NCBI RefSeq assembly: GCF_937129525.1
Contig: NZ_CAKZNK010000075.1
Span: 1-46,244 of the forward strand
Direction of reading: 5' to 3'
Length of the DNA: 46,244 bases
DNA from: an uncultured Chloroflexus sp.
GTDB taxonomy: Bacteria > Chloroflexota > Chloroflexia > Chloroflexales > Chloroflexaceae
The position numbers and the translations under genes were made by a program. Shown one piece after another: positions 1 through 7,945 of this stretch (position 1 is its first letter; each line of letters starts with the position of its first letter). The notes under the pieces were generated by a model, which was not told the origin of the DNA, did no database searches, and worked only from the letters and a program-made list of their open reading frames with translations.

Positions 1-165
1 CGATAGCCGATAGCCGATAGCTGATAGCCGATAGGCCCTCTGCGACCTCCGCGACCTCTGCGGTAGGATCAATAGCCGATAGGCGATAGCTGATAGCCGA
101 TTGCCGATTGCCGATTGCCGATAGGCCCTCTGCGGCCTCGGCGGCCTCTGCGGTCGGATCAAGAG
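1..165. repeat. Heptamer repeats with two CTCTGCG-rich blocks
   Basis: Seven-base units of the form YGATAGS (CGATAGC, TGATAGC, CGATAGG, and the variant CGATTGC) run in tandem at 1-35 and 72-127. Each run is followed by a GC-rich block beginning CCCTCTGCG and ending GGATCAA (36-71 and 127-162), so the whole arrangement is duplicated with a period of about 91 bases. The same heptamers fill the other end of the window. No gene is visible here, and the array sits just beyond the 3' end of the methylase gene. Confidence 0.9.
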
Positions 166-217
166 TCACTCGACGCCACTATCGCCAACGTCAACAATCA
201 TCACGCTATCACGTTCT

Positions 218-3200
218 TTAATCGACCGCCTCCCTTGCCACCTTCTCATTCAATTCCATCAGCCGGAATATCAACTCTCGCCGCGCCTCCGCTGCCGGCA
301 TGAAGCGCGTTTGCCCGCGTTCGTTCTGGTGGAAGTCGTGACCCAGGTCCACATCCTGCCAGCCGTAGCAGGCCAGGATGGCATTGTCCAGCGCGACGTG
401 CAGCTCGCGCAGGCGGGCGATGTCGGCATCCTGACAGGCCGGATTGTGGAAGAGGTTGTAGATTTTGGTCAGGCCCAGTTGCCGCGCCAGCATGGTCTGC
501 CGCCGGTGTTCGTGGTAGTCGGCGTCGATTTGCGCGGCGCGGGCAAAGACCGGCTGTGTCAGCAGTTCCGCCAGACCGGGCGCGGCGTATTCTGCCGGCG
601 GGAAGGGGAAGGTGTCGAAGCAGTCGGTGGGGGTGTAGCGGATGTCGGTGCGCAGGCTGGAGGCCTGTTTGCGCAACCAGGTTTCATGCACGGCAGATTG
701 GAGCAGGGCGAAGTGGTAGTCGTCATCGAAGGCGAAGACGATGGTTTGCTCATTATACACCCAGCCTTGTGATACGAAAACGGGCATGTGCATTTCACTC
801 ACCCGACTCCGCGCCAGCACCCGTCGCAGAGGGGCGATGGCGCGATAAAGTTGAGATGCTGCTGAACCATACTGCCACCAAAACTTTTTGCGCTTTGCCT
901 GAATAGGAATGTTATCGCGTAACTTCTCGCGTTCTGGTTTGACGCGCTCTTCCACAATTTTGATCAGCTCAGGATATTTGCGCGCCCGTTCTAAATCCCA
1001 ATCAAAGAAATTAACCACCCAACGGCTAGGTTGCTGTTCAGGATGACTGTTCAGGTCTTCGCCGTTCAGATAGGGGAAGAGGCAATCAGCATTGCGAGCG
1101 TCCCGTGTTAGCAATTGTTGGGCCTCCTCAGGTTGCAGAACAAAACCCATCCCAAGCACAATACTGCCCTGAAACGCCTTCCCCGCATTCTGCTGCAGGC
1201 GTTGCGGTTCGCGTTCGGGCTGATCGTCGAGGCGGGAGGAGATGAAGGGGACGGGGGTGTTGTCGAGCAGGGGCAAACGCGCGGGCGCTTGAGCGCGCGC
1301 CGGCGCGCGGGTGAGCGCGACGAGATTGACTTCGACGCTGGCCTGGCCGGGCCATTTGACGAAGCGCCGGGCAAAGTCGATGACGCCACCCTGCTTGAGG
1401 ATGACCGCCAGGCCGCTTTCGCGGGTGTCGCCCTGGCCGAGGGTGTTGGTCGCGATCATGCCCAGCCGTCCACCGGGTTTGAGCAGACTGAAGGCGCGGC
1501 GAAAGAAGGCGGCGCAGAGATCGGCTGTGCCGCCGAAGGGTTGCAGCGCGTATTCCAGCCATTTCCGGTACGCCTCGCCAAAGGCGCCGCTGACGCGCAA
1601 CCCGCCCATAAACGGCGGATTGCCCAGGATCACATCAAAGCCGGCGGTATATACCGCAAAGGCACAAAGGTCTCGAAGATCAGAAGAATCAGAACCCTTT
1701 GTGGCCTTTGTGTCCTGGTGGTGAAACACCTCAGGAAACTCCAGCTCCCAGTGGAAGAAGGCGCGGTCGGCGCGGATGGCCAGCACGGCGGCGGCCTGTC
1801 GGGCATCGGTCAGACTGCCGCGCGATAGCGCCTCGTGAATGGCGGCGGTGGTGGGAACGAGGCCGGCAGCGGCAAACGATGGCAGGAAGAAGGCGGCGGT
1901 ATAGACATCGCAGGCCAGTTGCAGGCGTTGGAAGTCGGGGCTGTTTTGCGCCTGCTCATAGGCGGCGCGCTTGGCCCGCACCTGCTCGATGGTCGCTTCG
2001 GGCAGCGCGGCCAGCCGGCCCATGGTGGCGGCAAAATCGGCCAGCGGCTGCGAGATGAAACCGTGTCGAAAGAGCGCGGCATCGCGCTCGCGGGCATTGC
2101 GCTTGCGCGCCTCGGCCAGGCGCTTGCGGTCGGCATTGCCCTGCGCTTTGTAGGCTTCATCGGGAATGCCGTCTTCGAGCGCGGTCAGATCGCGCAGCCC
2201 AACCAGCGAATCGCCGTGCCGGATGCGATGTTCCAGAAACGTGAGCGGCTTGCCGGTCGCGTGGCTCTCCAGCCAGAGCGCCACCCGACACAGTTCCACC
2301 GCCAGCGGGTTCTTGTCTACGCCGTAGAGACAATGAGTGATCGCATCGCGCACACCCTGACGCAGCGCCTCAGGGGCCGGCTCGTCTTCGCCGGTGCGCA
2401 GGCGGGCCAGCTCTTTCCCCAGCCGCCGCGCCGCCGCGAGCAGGAAATGCCCGGAACCACAGGCCGGATCGAGCACCTTCAGGTTCAGGATGGCTGCCTC
2501 TCGTTCCTCATTCGTCCGGCAGGCGGCCAGCCGTTCCTGCAAGACCGGTTCGAGCGCGTGCTGAATGAGCGGAGTCACCAGATCGGGCGGGGTGTAGTGC
2601 GAACCGGTCGAGCGGCGTTCTTGACCGCTCGTTTCCATCTGAAACCACGGCAGCGCATCGTTCCAATCGATGACCGGATGCAAATCGAGCAGACTCTCGT
2701 AGACCGAGCCGAGTTCTTCGGTGTCAAGCGCAGCGTAGTTAACCAGGCGCGGCAGATCACTGTCGCGCTCTTGATAGCGGGTCAAATGCCACATAGCGGC
2801 GAGCAGGTCGCGGTTGCCGATCACGCACTCATCCAGCGGTTGCCAGGCAAACAACTCACCGTTGAGCGGCGCGACGGCGAGCAGCTCCGCCAGCCGCTCA
2901 TCGGCAAACACCATCCAGAGCGCGCGCAGGCTGTGCCAGAGGTCTTCGTGGTCGTCTGCCCACCGTCGCCATCGCCCGTACACACTCTCTGCGCCGGCGG
3001 GATCGAAGGGTGTATCTGATGCCAGCCGGCGCAGACGCGATACGCTATAGTGCTCCTGGTAGACGGGATTCGCGCCGATCAGACCGCGTTCCTCAGAAAC
3101 GAGCAGGAAGAGCAGGCGATAGACCAGCCGCAACAACTGCCGGTAGAACACAACGGCAGCGTCGGCAGTCTGCCGCAGCGAGTTGCGCAGGTCGGTATTG

Positions 3201-4045
3201 GCCGGGTGACGGAGAAAACCATTCGCGAGGATCTTCATCGCCTGTTCCACGCTATCGCGCAGGCGGTCACGCGCGCGGCCTCCCTGCTCGAGCGCATACT
3301 GGTAGTAGCGTTCGAGCAAACATTCGTGGGCATCGGCGCTGCTCTGCGGCAGGCGCGAGCGATGGAGCAAGCGGTAGAGCGCGGCAAACTCGGGGAAACG
3401 CTGTTCGGCAATAATAACCGCGAGGTCGAACTCAAGGTACGACTGGCGACGAATATAGGTCGAATTGCGCAGCACGCGCAAGACGCGACCGTTGGTCACA
3501 ATCCCCCACAGATGATCGCTACGGTTCAGAAACTCTTGCATCAGCGCGTGCGGCGACAGGCGCGATCTGCCGCCGGCGGGTCGCCCCCGCTCGCCACTCC
3601 CGGTAGCGCGACCGTCACCCGTCGCCGGGAGCGATGGCGCAGTGCGCCCCAGCTCGTGGTAGAAGCCGACAATGTGAACGGGGGGCGCATCGTCGCCGGC
3701 ACCGGCCCGATGCGAAATGGGGAAGAGCATACCACCCAGCTCGACGGCGCCGGGCTGGCGCGTCAGCTCATAGCCGAGCAGACTGAGAAACGGAATAACC
3801 CAGCCATCGCGGGTAAGTGAGGTTGCGGGATCGGTCGCCGGCAACCGGGTCAATCGGCGACGAAACACTTCCCACATCGCGGAGGCATCCGTCAACACCG
3901 CAGCGATCTCGTCGGTGAGGGAACGGCCCGCCTCGAGGCCGAAATCGGCGACGCGCTGACCGGGCAATTCTTCCGCCAGAAGCTGATCGACCAGGTCGGG
4001 GCTAAACAGGCCGCCTTCGATTCGGATCGGCAAGGAAACGGTCAT
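218..4045 (-). CDS. Eco57I-type (type IIG-like) N6-adenine DNA methylase / restriction protein
   Basis: A 1275-residue protein of the large Eco57I/PglX-like class. It would methylate adenine in a DNA recognition site and, in type IIG enzymes, also cut. The SAM-binding motif I (LDPACGSGHF) lies near residue 550, preceded by GSHYTPPDLV. The catalytic motif IV (GNPPF) lies near residue 820. The C-terminal third matches the target-recognition part of such enzymes. I see no clear PD-(D/E)XK nuclease motif at the N terminus, so restriction activity is unproven. DISARM-type and BREX-type methylases share this architecture, and a partner helicase could lie beyond the left window edge. The ATG at 4045 has no good Shine-Dalgarno. 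A palindromic element encodes an in-frame insert between LEFPEVF and the GNPPF motif (see separate entry). Confidence 0.85.
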   Translation of the reverse strand: MTVSLPIRIEGGLFSPDLVDQLLAEELPGQRVADFGLEAGRSLTDEIAAVLTDASAMWEVFRRRLTRLPATDPATSLTRDGWVIPFLSLLGYELTRQPGAVELGGMLFPISHRAGAGDDAPPVHIVGFYHELGRTAPSLPATGDGRATGSGERGRPAGGRSRLSPHALMQEFLNRSDHLWGIVTNGRVLRVLRNSTYIRRQSYLEFDLAVIIAEQRFPEFAALYRLLHRSRLPQSSADAHECLLERYYQYALEQGGRARDRLRDSVEQAMKILANGFLRHPANTDLRNSLRQTADAAVVFYRQLLRLVYRLLFLLVSEERGLIGANPVYQEHYSVSRLRRLASDTPFDPAGAESVYGRWRRWADDHEDLWHSLRALWMVFADERLAELLAVAPLNGELFAWQPLDECVIGNRDLLAAMWHLTRYQERDSDLPRLVNYAALDTEELGSVYESLLDLHPVIDWNDALPWFQMETSGQERRSTGSHYTPPDLVTPLIQHALEPVLQERLAACRTNEEREAAILNLKVLDPACGSGHFLLAAARRLGKELARLRTGEDEPAPEALRQGVRDAITHCLYGVDKNPLAVELCRVALWLESHATGKPLTFLEHRIRHGDSLVGLRDLTALEDGIPDEAYKAQGNADRKRLAEARKRNARERDAALFRHGFISQPLADFAATMGRLAALPEATIEQVRAKRAAYEQAQNSPDFQRLQLACDVYTAAFFLPSFAAAGLVPTTAAIHEALSRGSLTDARQAAAVLAIRADRAFFHWELEFPEVFHHQDTKATKGSDSSDLRDLCAFAVYTAGFDVILGNPPFMGGLRVSGAFGEAYRKWLEYALQPFGGTADLCAAFFRRAFSLLKPGGRLGMIATNTLGQGDTRESGLAVILKQGGVIDFARRFVKWPGQASVEVNLVALTRAPARAQAPARLPLLDNTPVPFISSRLDDQPEREPQRLQQNAGKAFQGSIVLGMGFVLQPEEAQQLLTRDARNADCLFPYLNGEDLNSHPEQQPSRWVVNFFDWDLERARKYPELIKIVEERVKPEREKLRDNIPIQAKRKKFWWQYGSAASQLYRAIAPLRRVLARSRVSEMHMPVFVSQGWVYNEQTIVFAFDDDYHFALLQSAVHETWLRKQASSLRTDIRYTPTDCFDTFPFPPAEYAAPGLAELLTQPVFARAAQIDADYHEHRRQTMLARQLGLTKIYNLFHNPACQDADIARLRELHVALDNAILACYGWQDVDLGHDFHQNERGQTRFMPAAEARRELIFRLMELNEKVAREAVD
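1645..1723. repeat. Palindromic dispersed-type element inserted in frame in the methylase gene
   Basis: Imperfect inverted repeats rich in CACAAAGG/CCTTTGTG (arms about 1653-1670 and 1696-1715) flank a short core that contains two GATTCTTCTGAT-like stretches. Read on the minus strand it stays open and adds about 25 residues (HHQDTKATKG...LCAFAVYT) between the LEFPEVF segment and the GFDVILGNPPF motif. In relatives, as far as I know the family, these two segments are joined by a short variable loop. The base composition and palindromic form look like a small non-autonomous repeat, not coding sequence. Confidence 0.6.
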
Positions 4046-4175
4046 AGGAGTGTGTCTTCAGGCGCAAACACCGGCTCCACTGACGGCACGCGGGTCTGAC
4101 GCTGCTTGCGCAGAACATGCCGGCAGGCGTGAGCAGGATGGCTTCCCCACAGATGGCGCAACGCTGGCGCGCCAT
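4002..4175 (-). CDS. Possible small Cys-rich (zinc-ribbon-like) protein, 57 aa
   Basis: This small reading frame starts at the ATG at 4175 and overlaps the start of the methylase gene by 44 bases in another frame. Its N terminus is MARQRCAICGEAILL, with further cysteines about 16 and 25 residues after the CxxC, which resembles a zinc ribbon. There is no Shine-Dalgarno, but TACAAT (4185-4190 on the minus strand) ends nine bases before the ATG, as expected for a leaderless or near-leaderless transcript. I do not recognise the protein. It could be a non-coding stretch in the methylase leader, and the overlap argues for caution. Confidence 0.35.
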   Translation of the reverse strand: MARQRCAICGEAILLTPAGMFCASSVRPACRQWSRCLRLKTHSYDRFLADPNRRRPV

Positions 4176-4257
4176 GACTAGGATATTGTACCTGACATCG
4201 AGCAAAAAAAGATCATAGCACCTGACCGGCCACGAGCGCCAGACGCTGCGGCAAATA

Positions 4258-4443
4258 GAACACCGCGCCACCGGCTGAGGCCACCACCCGCAGATTCCAG
4301 AAAACATAGCCGGCGAATGGAATGCCGCGCCACCGGCTGAGGCCACCACCCGCAGATGCCAGAAAACATAGTCGGCTAATGGAACACCGCGTCACCGGCT
4401 GAGGCCACCACCCGCAGATGCCAGAAAACATAGCCGGCGAATG
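4258..4443. repeat. 62-bp tandem repeat, three copies
   Basis: Three near-identical units with a 62-base period; the marker CCGGCTGAGG begins at 4271, 4333 and 4395. Copies differ at a handful of positions (for example TTCC versus TGCC, and GCC versus GTC). All frames through it stay open only by chance of the repeat. It lies in the noncoding stretch between the end of the chlorosome cluster and the methylase gene. Confidence 0.9.
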
Positions 4444-4630
4444 AAAGAAGGAAGGCACAAAAACCTGCCGCATCAAGCCAGAATTGCCCGCCATACGGCA
4501 GCGCAGATCGGAAACAGCTCACACCGGCAGCGCGTCGGCGCCAGGCGTTGCCCACTCTACCCCGGCAGATACCGGGGCGGGTATTGATATTGTTCGCGGC
4601 ACTGCTGGACTGGCCGGATTGAGCAAACAC

Positions 4631-4674
4631 CCAAAAGCAAACGACGCAAGCGCGCAAACGCTTGCGTCGTTTGC
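4631..4674 (-). terminator. Rho-independent terminator for the chlorosome cluster
   Basis: A perfect 16-base-pair stem (4637-4652 with 4659-4674) closes a six-base loop. Reading on the minus strand, the stem is followed at once by TTTTGGGTGTTTG, a U-rich tail. It lies about 100 bases after the stop codon of the last minus-strand gene (4776) and before the promoter region of the methylase gene, so it is the natural end of the chlorosome transcription unit. Confidence 0.8.
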
Positions 4675-4775
4675 CGGGGAGAGCGAGGAGAGAGGCTCAG
4701 GAAACGACTGGCGCCAAACCGACTATGGCGGCATCTTGTATCCCAACCCCAACGTCATCTGGCCGCGCGCTGCGG

Positions 4776-5060
4776 CTAATCGCCGCGTGGCAGGCGGTTT
4801 TTCGCGGCATACTCCGCTTCGAGTTCGGCCAGCTTGCGTTTATGCTCACGTTTTGACAGCCGGTAGAGCGTAATTGCGCCGGCAATGACCGAAACTACCA
4901 GCGCCGGCCACACCAGCCACGCCATACCGATTTTGATACTAATTGCAAAAAACAGGCCAAACAGACCAATGAAGACCCCGCCGGCAACCATATACACTTC
5001 AAAGCTGGTACTGGCAAGATAGACTTCATCGCGTGGGCTAAACCGTTGCTGTCGAGCCAT
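4776..5060 (-). CDS. Small two-TM membrane protein of unknown function
   Basis: A 94-residue protein with a charged N terminus (MARQQRFSPRDE), two hydrophobic segments (about residues 20-42 and 45-68) and a highly charged, probably helical C terminus (SKREHKRKLAELEAEY). It should sit in the cytoplasmic membrane with its tail in the cytoplasm. The ATG at 5060 follows AGAGG with suitable spacing. It is the last gene of the minus-strand cluster and is separated from the SRPBCC gene by a 255-base stretch with a direct repeat, so it may have its own transcript. I do not recognise the family. Confidence 0.7.
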   Translation of the reverse strand: MARQQRFSPRDEVYLASTSFEVYMVAGGVFIGLFGLFFAISIKIGMAWLVWPALVVSVIAGAITLYRLSKREHKRKLAELEAEYAAKNRLPRGD

Positions 5061-5142
5061 AGCTAACCTCTTTGCGCGCGAACCACAACCGATAGAAGTA
5101 TGCTAGCACAGTGAGCGGGCAGATTGTAGAGGCTGAAACGAT

Positions 5143-5300
5143 GCACTTTTTGTGCAATATCTGTGCTTTTATGCAAAACCACTACAAAACGGAAAGCGGC
5201 GAGTTGCGCGCTTGCGCTAAGTGCCCGCCGCCTGCACAGTATCTGCGCTTTGCTGCAACACGACCGCGAAACGGAAAGCGGCGAGTTGCGCACCCGCCGC
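5143..5300. repeat. 82-bp direct repeat in intergenic region
   Basis: A 23-base identical stretch (containing ACGGAAAGCGGCGAGTTGCG) occurs at 5187-5209 and 5269-5291, 82 bases apart, with looser similarity for about 35 bases upstream of each copy (TGCA...ATCTG.GCTT). It fills the gap between two minus-strand genes. No coding function is apparent. Confidence 0.8.
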
Positions 5301-5315
5301 CACATGTTATTACCG

Positions 5316-5771
5316 CTACGACCGGGCAGTTACCGGCTGGCTACGCCCCTCCAGGATCATGCGCAGCCGGTCAAGTTCAACCCGCATATCGAGCGACACA
5401 AAGAGCTGTCCGATTCCGGCCACAAAGACGCGCAAACCTGGATCAGTCACCTCGTATTCAACCCGATGTTGCACAATAGTGCGGTCGCCATCGGCAAACC
5501 AGCGCCAGAGTTCCTGGCCGCGCCAGAGACCATCGATGGTAAGCAGGATGTGGCTGCTATCGCGTTCGGTAACCATATAGGTTGCGCCAGCCAGCGCCAG
5601 CGACTTCAAGCGCAGCTTATGCTTGCTGCCCAGGGTCATCAAATCGCCCTCTATCGGCTCAAATACGACCAGCGGCGAACGCCACTCAGCCAGCAACTGC
5701 GGATCGGTCAGATACCGCTCGACGGTGGCAGGCGGCGCTTTGATCGAGACGAACTGTTCCTGCACCAACAT
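5316..5771 (-). CDS. SRPBCC/START-like protein, probable chlorosome protein CsmP
   Basis: A 151-residue protein with the helix-grip pattern of the SRPBCC/polyketide-cyclase superfamily: N-terminal VSIKAPPATVERYLTDPQLLAEWRSP, a beta-sheet core, and a long C-terminal helix (SLDMRVELDRLRMILEG). Such folds form a deep hydrophobic cavity for lipids, quinones or pigments. The ATG at 5771 has AGGAG upstream and starts 17 bases after the flavoprotein gene. From memory, the Chloroflexus aurantiacus chlorosome protein CsmP is encoded two genes beyond csmN, which is this position; that identification needs a sequence match. A cavity-forming protein at this place could bind BChl, carotenoid or quinone (inference). 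Confidence 0.7.
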   Translation of the reverse strand: MLVQEQFVSIKAPPATVERYLTDPQLLAEWRSPLVVFEPIEGDLMTLGSKHKLRLKSLALAGATYMVTERDSSHILLTIDGLWRGQELWRWFADGDRTIVQHRVEYEVTDPGLRVFVAGIGQLFVSLDMRVELDRLRMILEGRSQPVTARS

Positions 5772-5788
5772 ACTTGCACTCCTGTTGC

Positions 5789-6958
5789 TTAAGCGCTCTC
5801 AATCGTTGCGCGGTAGTACTCTTCAATACCCCGTTTCAGCATCACCGCCGGATAACCCAGCACCGGCACACCCAGGGCATTCCCGATGGCGTCATTCGGC
5901 CCCAGCGAGACCACTTCACCGAGTTCAACCGGCTCGTAAGGACGAGGCGCCACCCCACGCGCTTCGTCGGCCAGCGCCTGCGCCAGATGCGCGCCCTGGC
6001 GAACCGCATACGACGCCGTTGGCGGCAGAAAACCGCCGCGACCATTGGCAACTGCGGCGCAATCACCGATAGCGAACACCACTGCCTGCCCACTCACGCG
6101 CAGATAGCGATCAACCAGCACGCGACCGATGCGGTCGGTGGGAAAACCGGCTTCAGCCAGCAGGGCCGGCGCGCGCACGCCAGCGCCCCAGACAATCGTG
6201 CCGGCGCGGAGAATTCGCCCGTCGCCGAAGCGCAACAGACAAGGTTCAACCTGCGTCACCGGTGTATTGAGAAAGATATTCACCCCCAGCCGTTCCAATC
6301 GGCGCACCGCTTCGTGGCTGGCCCACGGGCCAAGGTGAGGCAACAGATGACCTTCACGTTCAATCAGCGCGATCCGCACCTCTTTGCGAGGCGCGCCCGT
6401 CTGCCGACAGAGATCATCGGCCCAATCCGCCAGCTCGCCAGCCAGTTCACAGCCGGTATAGCCGCCGCCGACAATCGCGGTCGTCATCGTGATGCGCAGC
6501 TCGGTCGGATCGGTGATGGAAGCTGCGCGGGTAAACTGGCTCACGATATGTTTACGCAGCGCAATCGCGTGCGAGAAGTTATGCAAGGGAAAGGCATGCT
6601 CACGCGCGCCGGGGGCATTAAACGCCGTCTCGCTGCCCAGGGCCAGCACCAGGCGATCATACGTCAGCGCGCGCCCATCAGCCAGCCTGACCACTCGCTC
6701 AAGCGGCTGAATAGCCGTCACCCGGCCTTCCACCCGCTCAATGTCACGTCCCTGCAACAGTTGATCGAGCTGATAAATCGACTTCTGATCGGTAATCCCG
6801 GCAGTTGCCGTCAGGTGCAACAACTGGATCAATTGATGATACGGATACTGGTCAACCAGTTGAACAGTCACATCGAGCTGCTGTTCGCGACGAAAACGGG
6901 CCAGATCAAGCGCCGCGCGCAAACCGGCATAGCCGGCGCCGAGAATAACGATCCGCAT
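5789..6958 (-). CDS. Type II NADH:quinone oxidoreductase-like FAD protein
   Basis: A 389-residue flavoprotein of the NDH-2/SQR-like pyridine nucleotide-disulfide family. The N terminus carries the FAD-binding GAGYAG (residues 7-12), a second Rossmann motif GGGYTG near residue 160 binds NAD(P)H, and FAIGDCAAV near residue 300 is the conserved FAD-contact segment. The paired cysteines of sulfide:quinone reductases are not seen, so NADH to quinone electron transfer is more likely. I chose the ATG at 6958 because it begins directly before the Rossmann strand and has GGAG upstream; the open frame runs 31 codons further without support. Its place between csmN and the SRPBCC gene suggests redox control of chlorosome quinones (inference). 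Confidence 0.85.
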   Translation of the reverse strand: MRIVILGAGYAGLRAALDLARFRREQQLDVTVQLVDQYPYHQLIQLLHLTATAGITDQKSIYQLDQLLQGRDIERVEGRVTAIQPLERVVRLADGRALTYDRLVLALGSETAFNAPGAREHAFPLHNFSHAIALRKHIVSQFTRAASITDPTELRITMTTAIVGGGYTGCELAGELADWADDLCRQTGAPRKEVRIALIEREGHLLPHLGPWASHEAVRRLERLGVNIFLNTPVTQVEPCLLRFGDGRILRAGTIVWGAGVRAPALLAEAGFPTDRIGRVLVDRYLRVSGQAVVFAIGDCAAVANGRGGFLPPTASYAVRQGAHLAQALADEARGVAPRPYEPVELGEVVSLGPNDAIGNALGVPVLGYPAVMLKRGIEEYYRATIESA

Positions 6959-7092
6959 AGTAACGATGCTCCGTGGACTGAACGCGCCAATGGGTGCAAC
7001 ATCCTGCACCATCTCCTCTTTACAGCATACCACGGCTCGGTTGCCGGTCAACCGCGCAACAGACCCAATCTTGCTTCACAATTACAGAGACA

Positions 7093-7149
7093 GACGCAGA
7101 GGGAGGGACGTTTGCGATCACATCCCCCGCCTCTGCGTCAACTCCGCAG
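7093..7149. repeat. Inverted repeat after csmN
   Basis: Perfect ten-base arms GACGCAGAGG (7093-7102) and CCTCTGCGTC (7140-7149) enclose a 37-base loop in the csmN to flavoprotein gap. The arm sequence belongs to the same CTCTGCG-rich family seen at the left window edge. On the minus strand it would form a stem-loop after csmN, with only a weak T-rich tail, so it may slow or trim the transcript more than end it. Confidence 0.65.
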
Positions 7150-7161
7150 CGCCACACCGGA

Positions 7162-7599
7162 TCAGGGAGCGGGTGGCGTCTTGGGAGGCGACTCAACCCA
7201 CTCGTCAACCTTGGCCGCGCCCTGCTCGACCGCATCAGCGGCCCGGCTGGCGGCCCGGCTAAAGCTGGTGCCAAGCTCTTCTGCGGCGCGCGACAGCCGC
7301 TCAGTAAACGAGCGCACCTGCTCACCGACCTGCCTGGGGCTGGGCAACGAGATCTGCGGTGGCTCAGCCGCAACGATGTCATCGACTATCCGCTCGGAGA
7401 TATTGGCCAGCTCCTTGGGGAAAGCGACGACGGCCAGCGCCACTTCAGCCATCGCCCGGCGGACGCGGCGGCGCGAATTGCGCGGCAGCAACACCAGCGG
7501 CACCGACGCTACAGTCAGACCGATCCGGGTAGCGCCACCCACAAAACCTGCCGCCATCTCAAACAAGCCGTCACGCTCGTTCGTCGTTTCATTGCTCAT
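7162..7599 (-). CDS. Chlorosome envelope protein CsmN
   Basis: A 145-residue protein. Residues 12-75 form a hydrophobic, glycine-containing module (AAGFVGGATRIGLTVASVPLVLLP, then a basic helix and a second apolar helix). The rest is an amphipathic, Ala/Ser-rich helix region (FTERLSRAAEELGTSFSRAASRAADAVEQ) with a Pro-rich end. The apolar module aligns with CsmM encoded just upstream, which shows the two are paralogues, as known for the chlorosome envelope proteins CsmM and CsmN of Chloroflexus. These proteins lie in the chlorosome lipid monolayer. The ATG at 7599 follows AGAGGAGG at good spacing, a strong site suited to an abundant protein. Confidence 0.85.
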   Translation of the reverse strand: MSNETTNERDGLFEMAAGFVGGATRIGLTVASVPLVLLPRNSRRRVRRAMAEVALAVVAFPKELANISERIVDDIVAAEPPQISLPSPRQVGEQVRSFTERLSRAAEELGTSFSRAASRAADAVEQGAAKVDEWVESPPKTPPAP

Positions 7600-7637
7600 A
7601 CTACATTACCTCCTCTGCTCACAGCGAGCAATCGGCG

Positions 7638-7925
7638 CTACTTCGCCTCAGTCTTCTCTTCGCCCTCAGCCGCCCACTTCTCGATGCTCTTGCCGGCAAT
7701 CTCGGCGAAATCGCGCGGCAGCGAAGCGAAAGCGTACAACAGCTCCTTGGTCGCATTGCGCATATGCTGGCGCGACTCCGGCGGCAGCAGCGCAAACGGC
7801 AGGGTGAAGACCGAGAAACCAAGGCGAGCGACTCCGCCGCCAAACTCCATTGCCGACTCGACAAAGCTGTCGCTGCGCCGCACCGGGACGCTGCGCACTC
7901 GCACCTCACCTTCAGTCTCCGTCAT
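7638..7925 (-). CDS. Chlorosome envelope protein CsmM
   Basis: A 95-residue protein (about 11 kDa, the size known for CsmM). After a short charged N terminus containing VPVRRS (residues 13-18) comes the apolar module AMEFGGGVARLGFSVFTLPF ending in ALLPPESR, a helix, and an acidic/basic tail. The module aligns with CsmN, encoded 38 bases downstream. The protein should be embedded in the monolayer envelope around the BChl c aggregate. The start at 7925 has a textbook AAGGAGG. The VPVRR motif resembles arginine motifs in other proteins of the cluster (see findings). Confidence 0.85.
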   Translation of the reverse strand: MTETEGEVRVRSVPVRRSDSFVESAMEFGGGVARLGFSVFTLPFALLPPESRQHMRNATKELLYAFASLPRDFAEIAGKSIEKWAAEGEEKTEAK

Positions 7926-7945
7926 GTTCGCACCTCCTTAAACGG

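Noticed and set aside
1835-3019. Plus-strand open frame of 394 codons
   Set aside because: Antisense to the methylase gene; no domain or ribosome site.
5774-7807. Long plus-strand open frame of 677 codons
   Set aside because: It runs opposite the flavoprotein and csmN genes, is rich in His/Gln/Arg as expected of an antisense frame in high-GC DNA, and has no motif or ribosome site.
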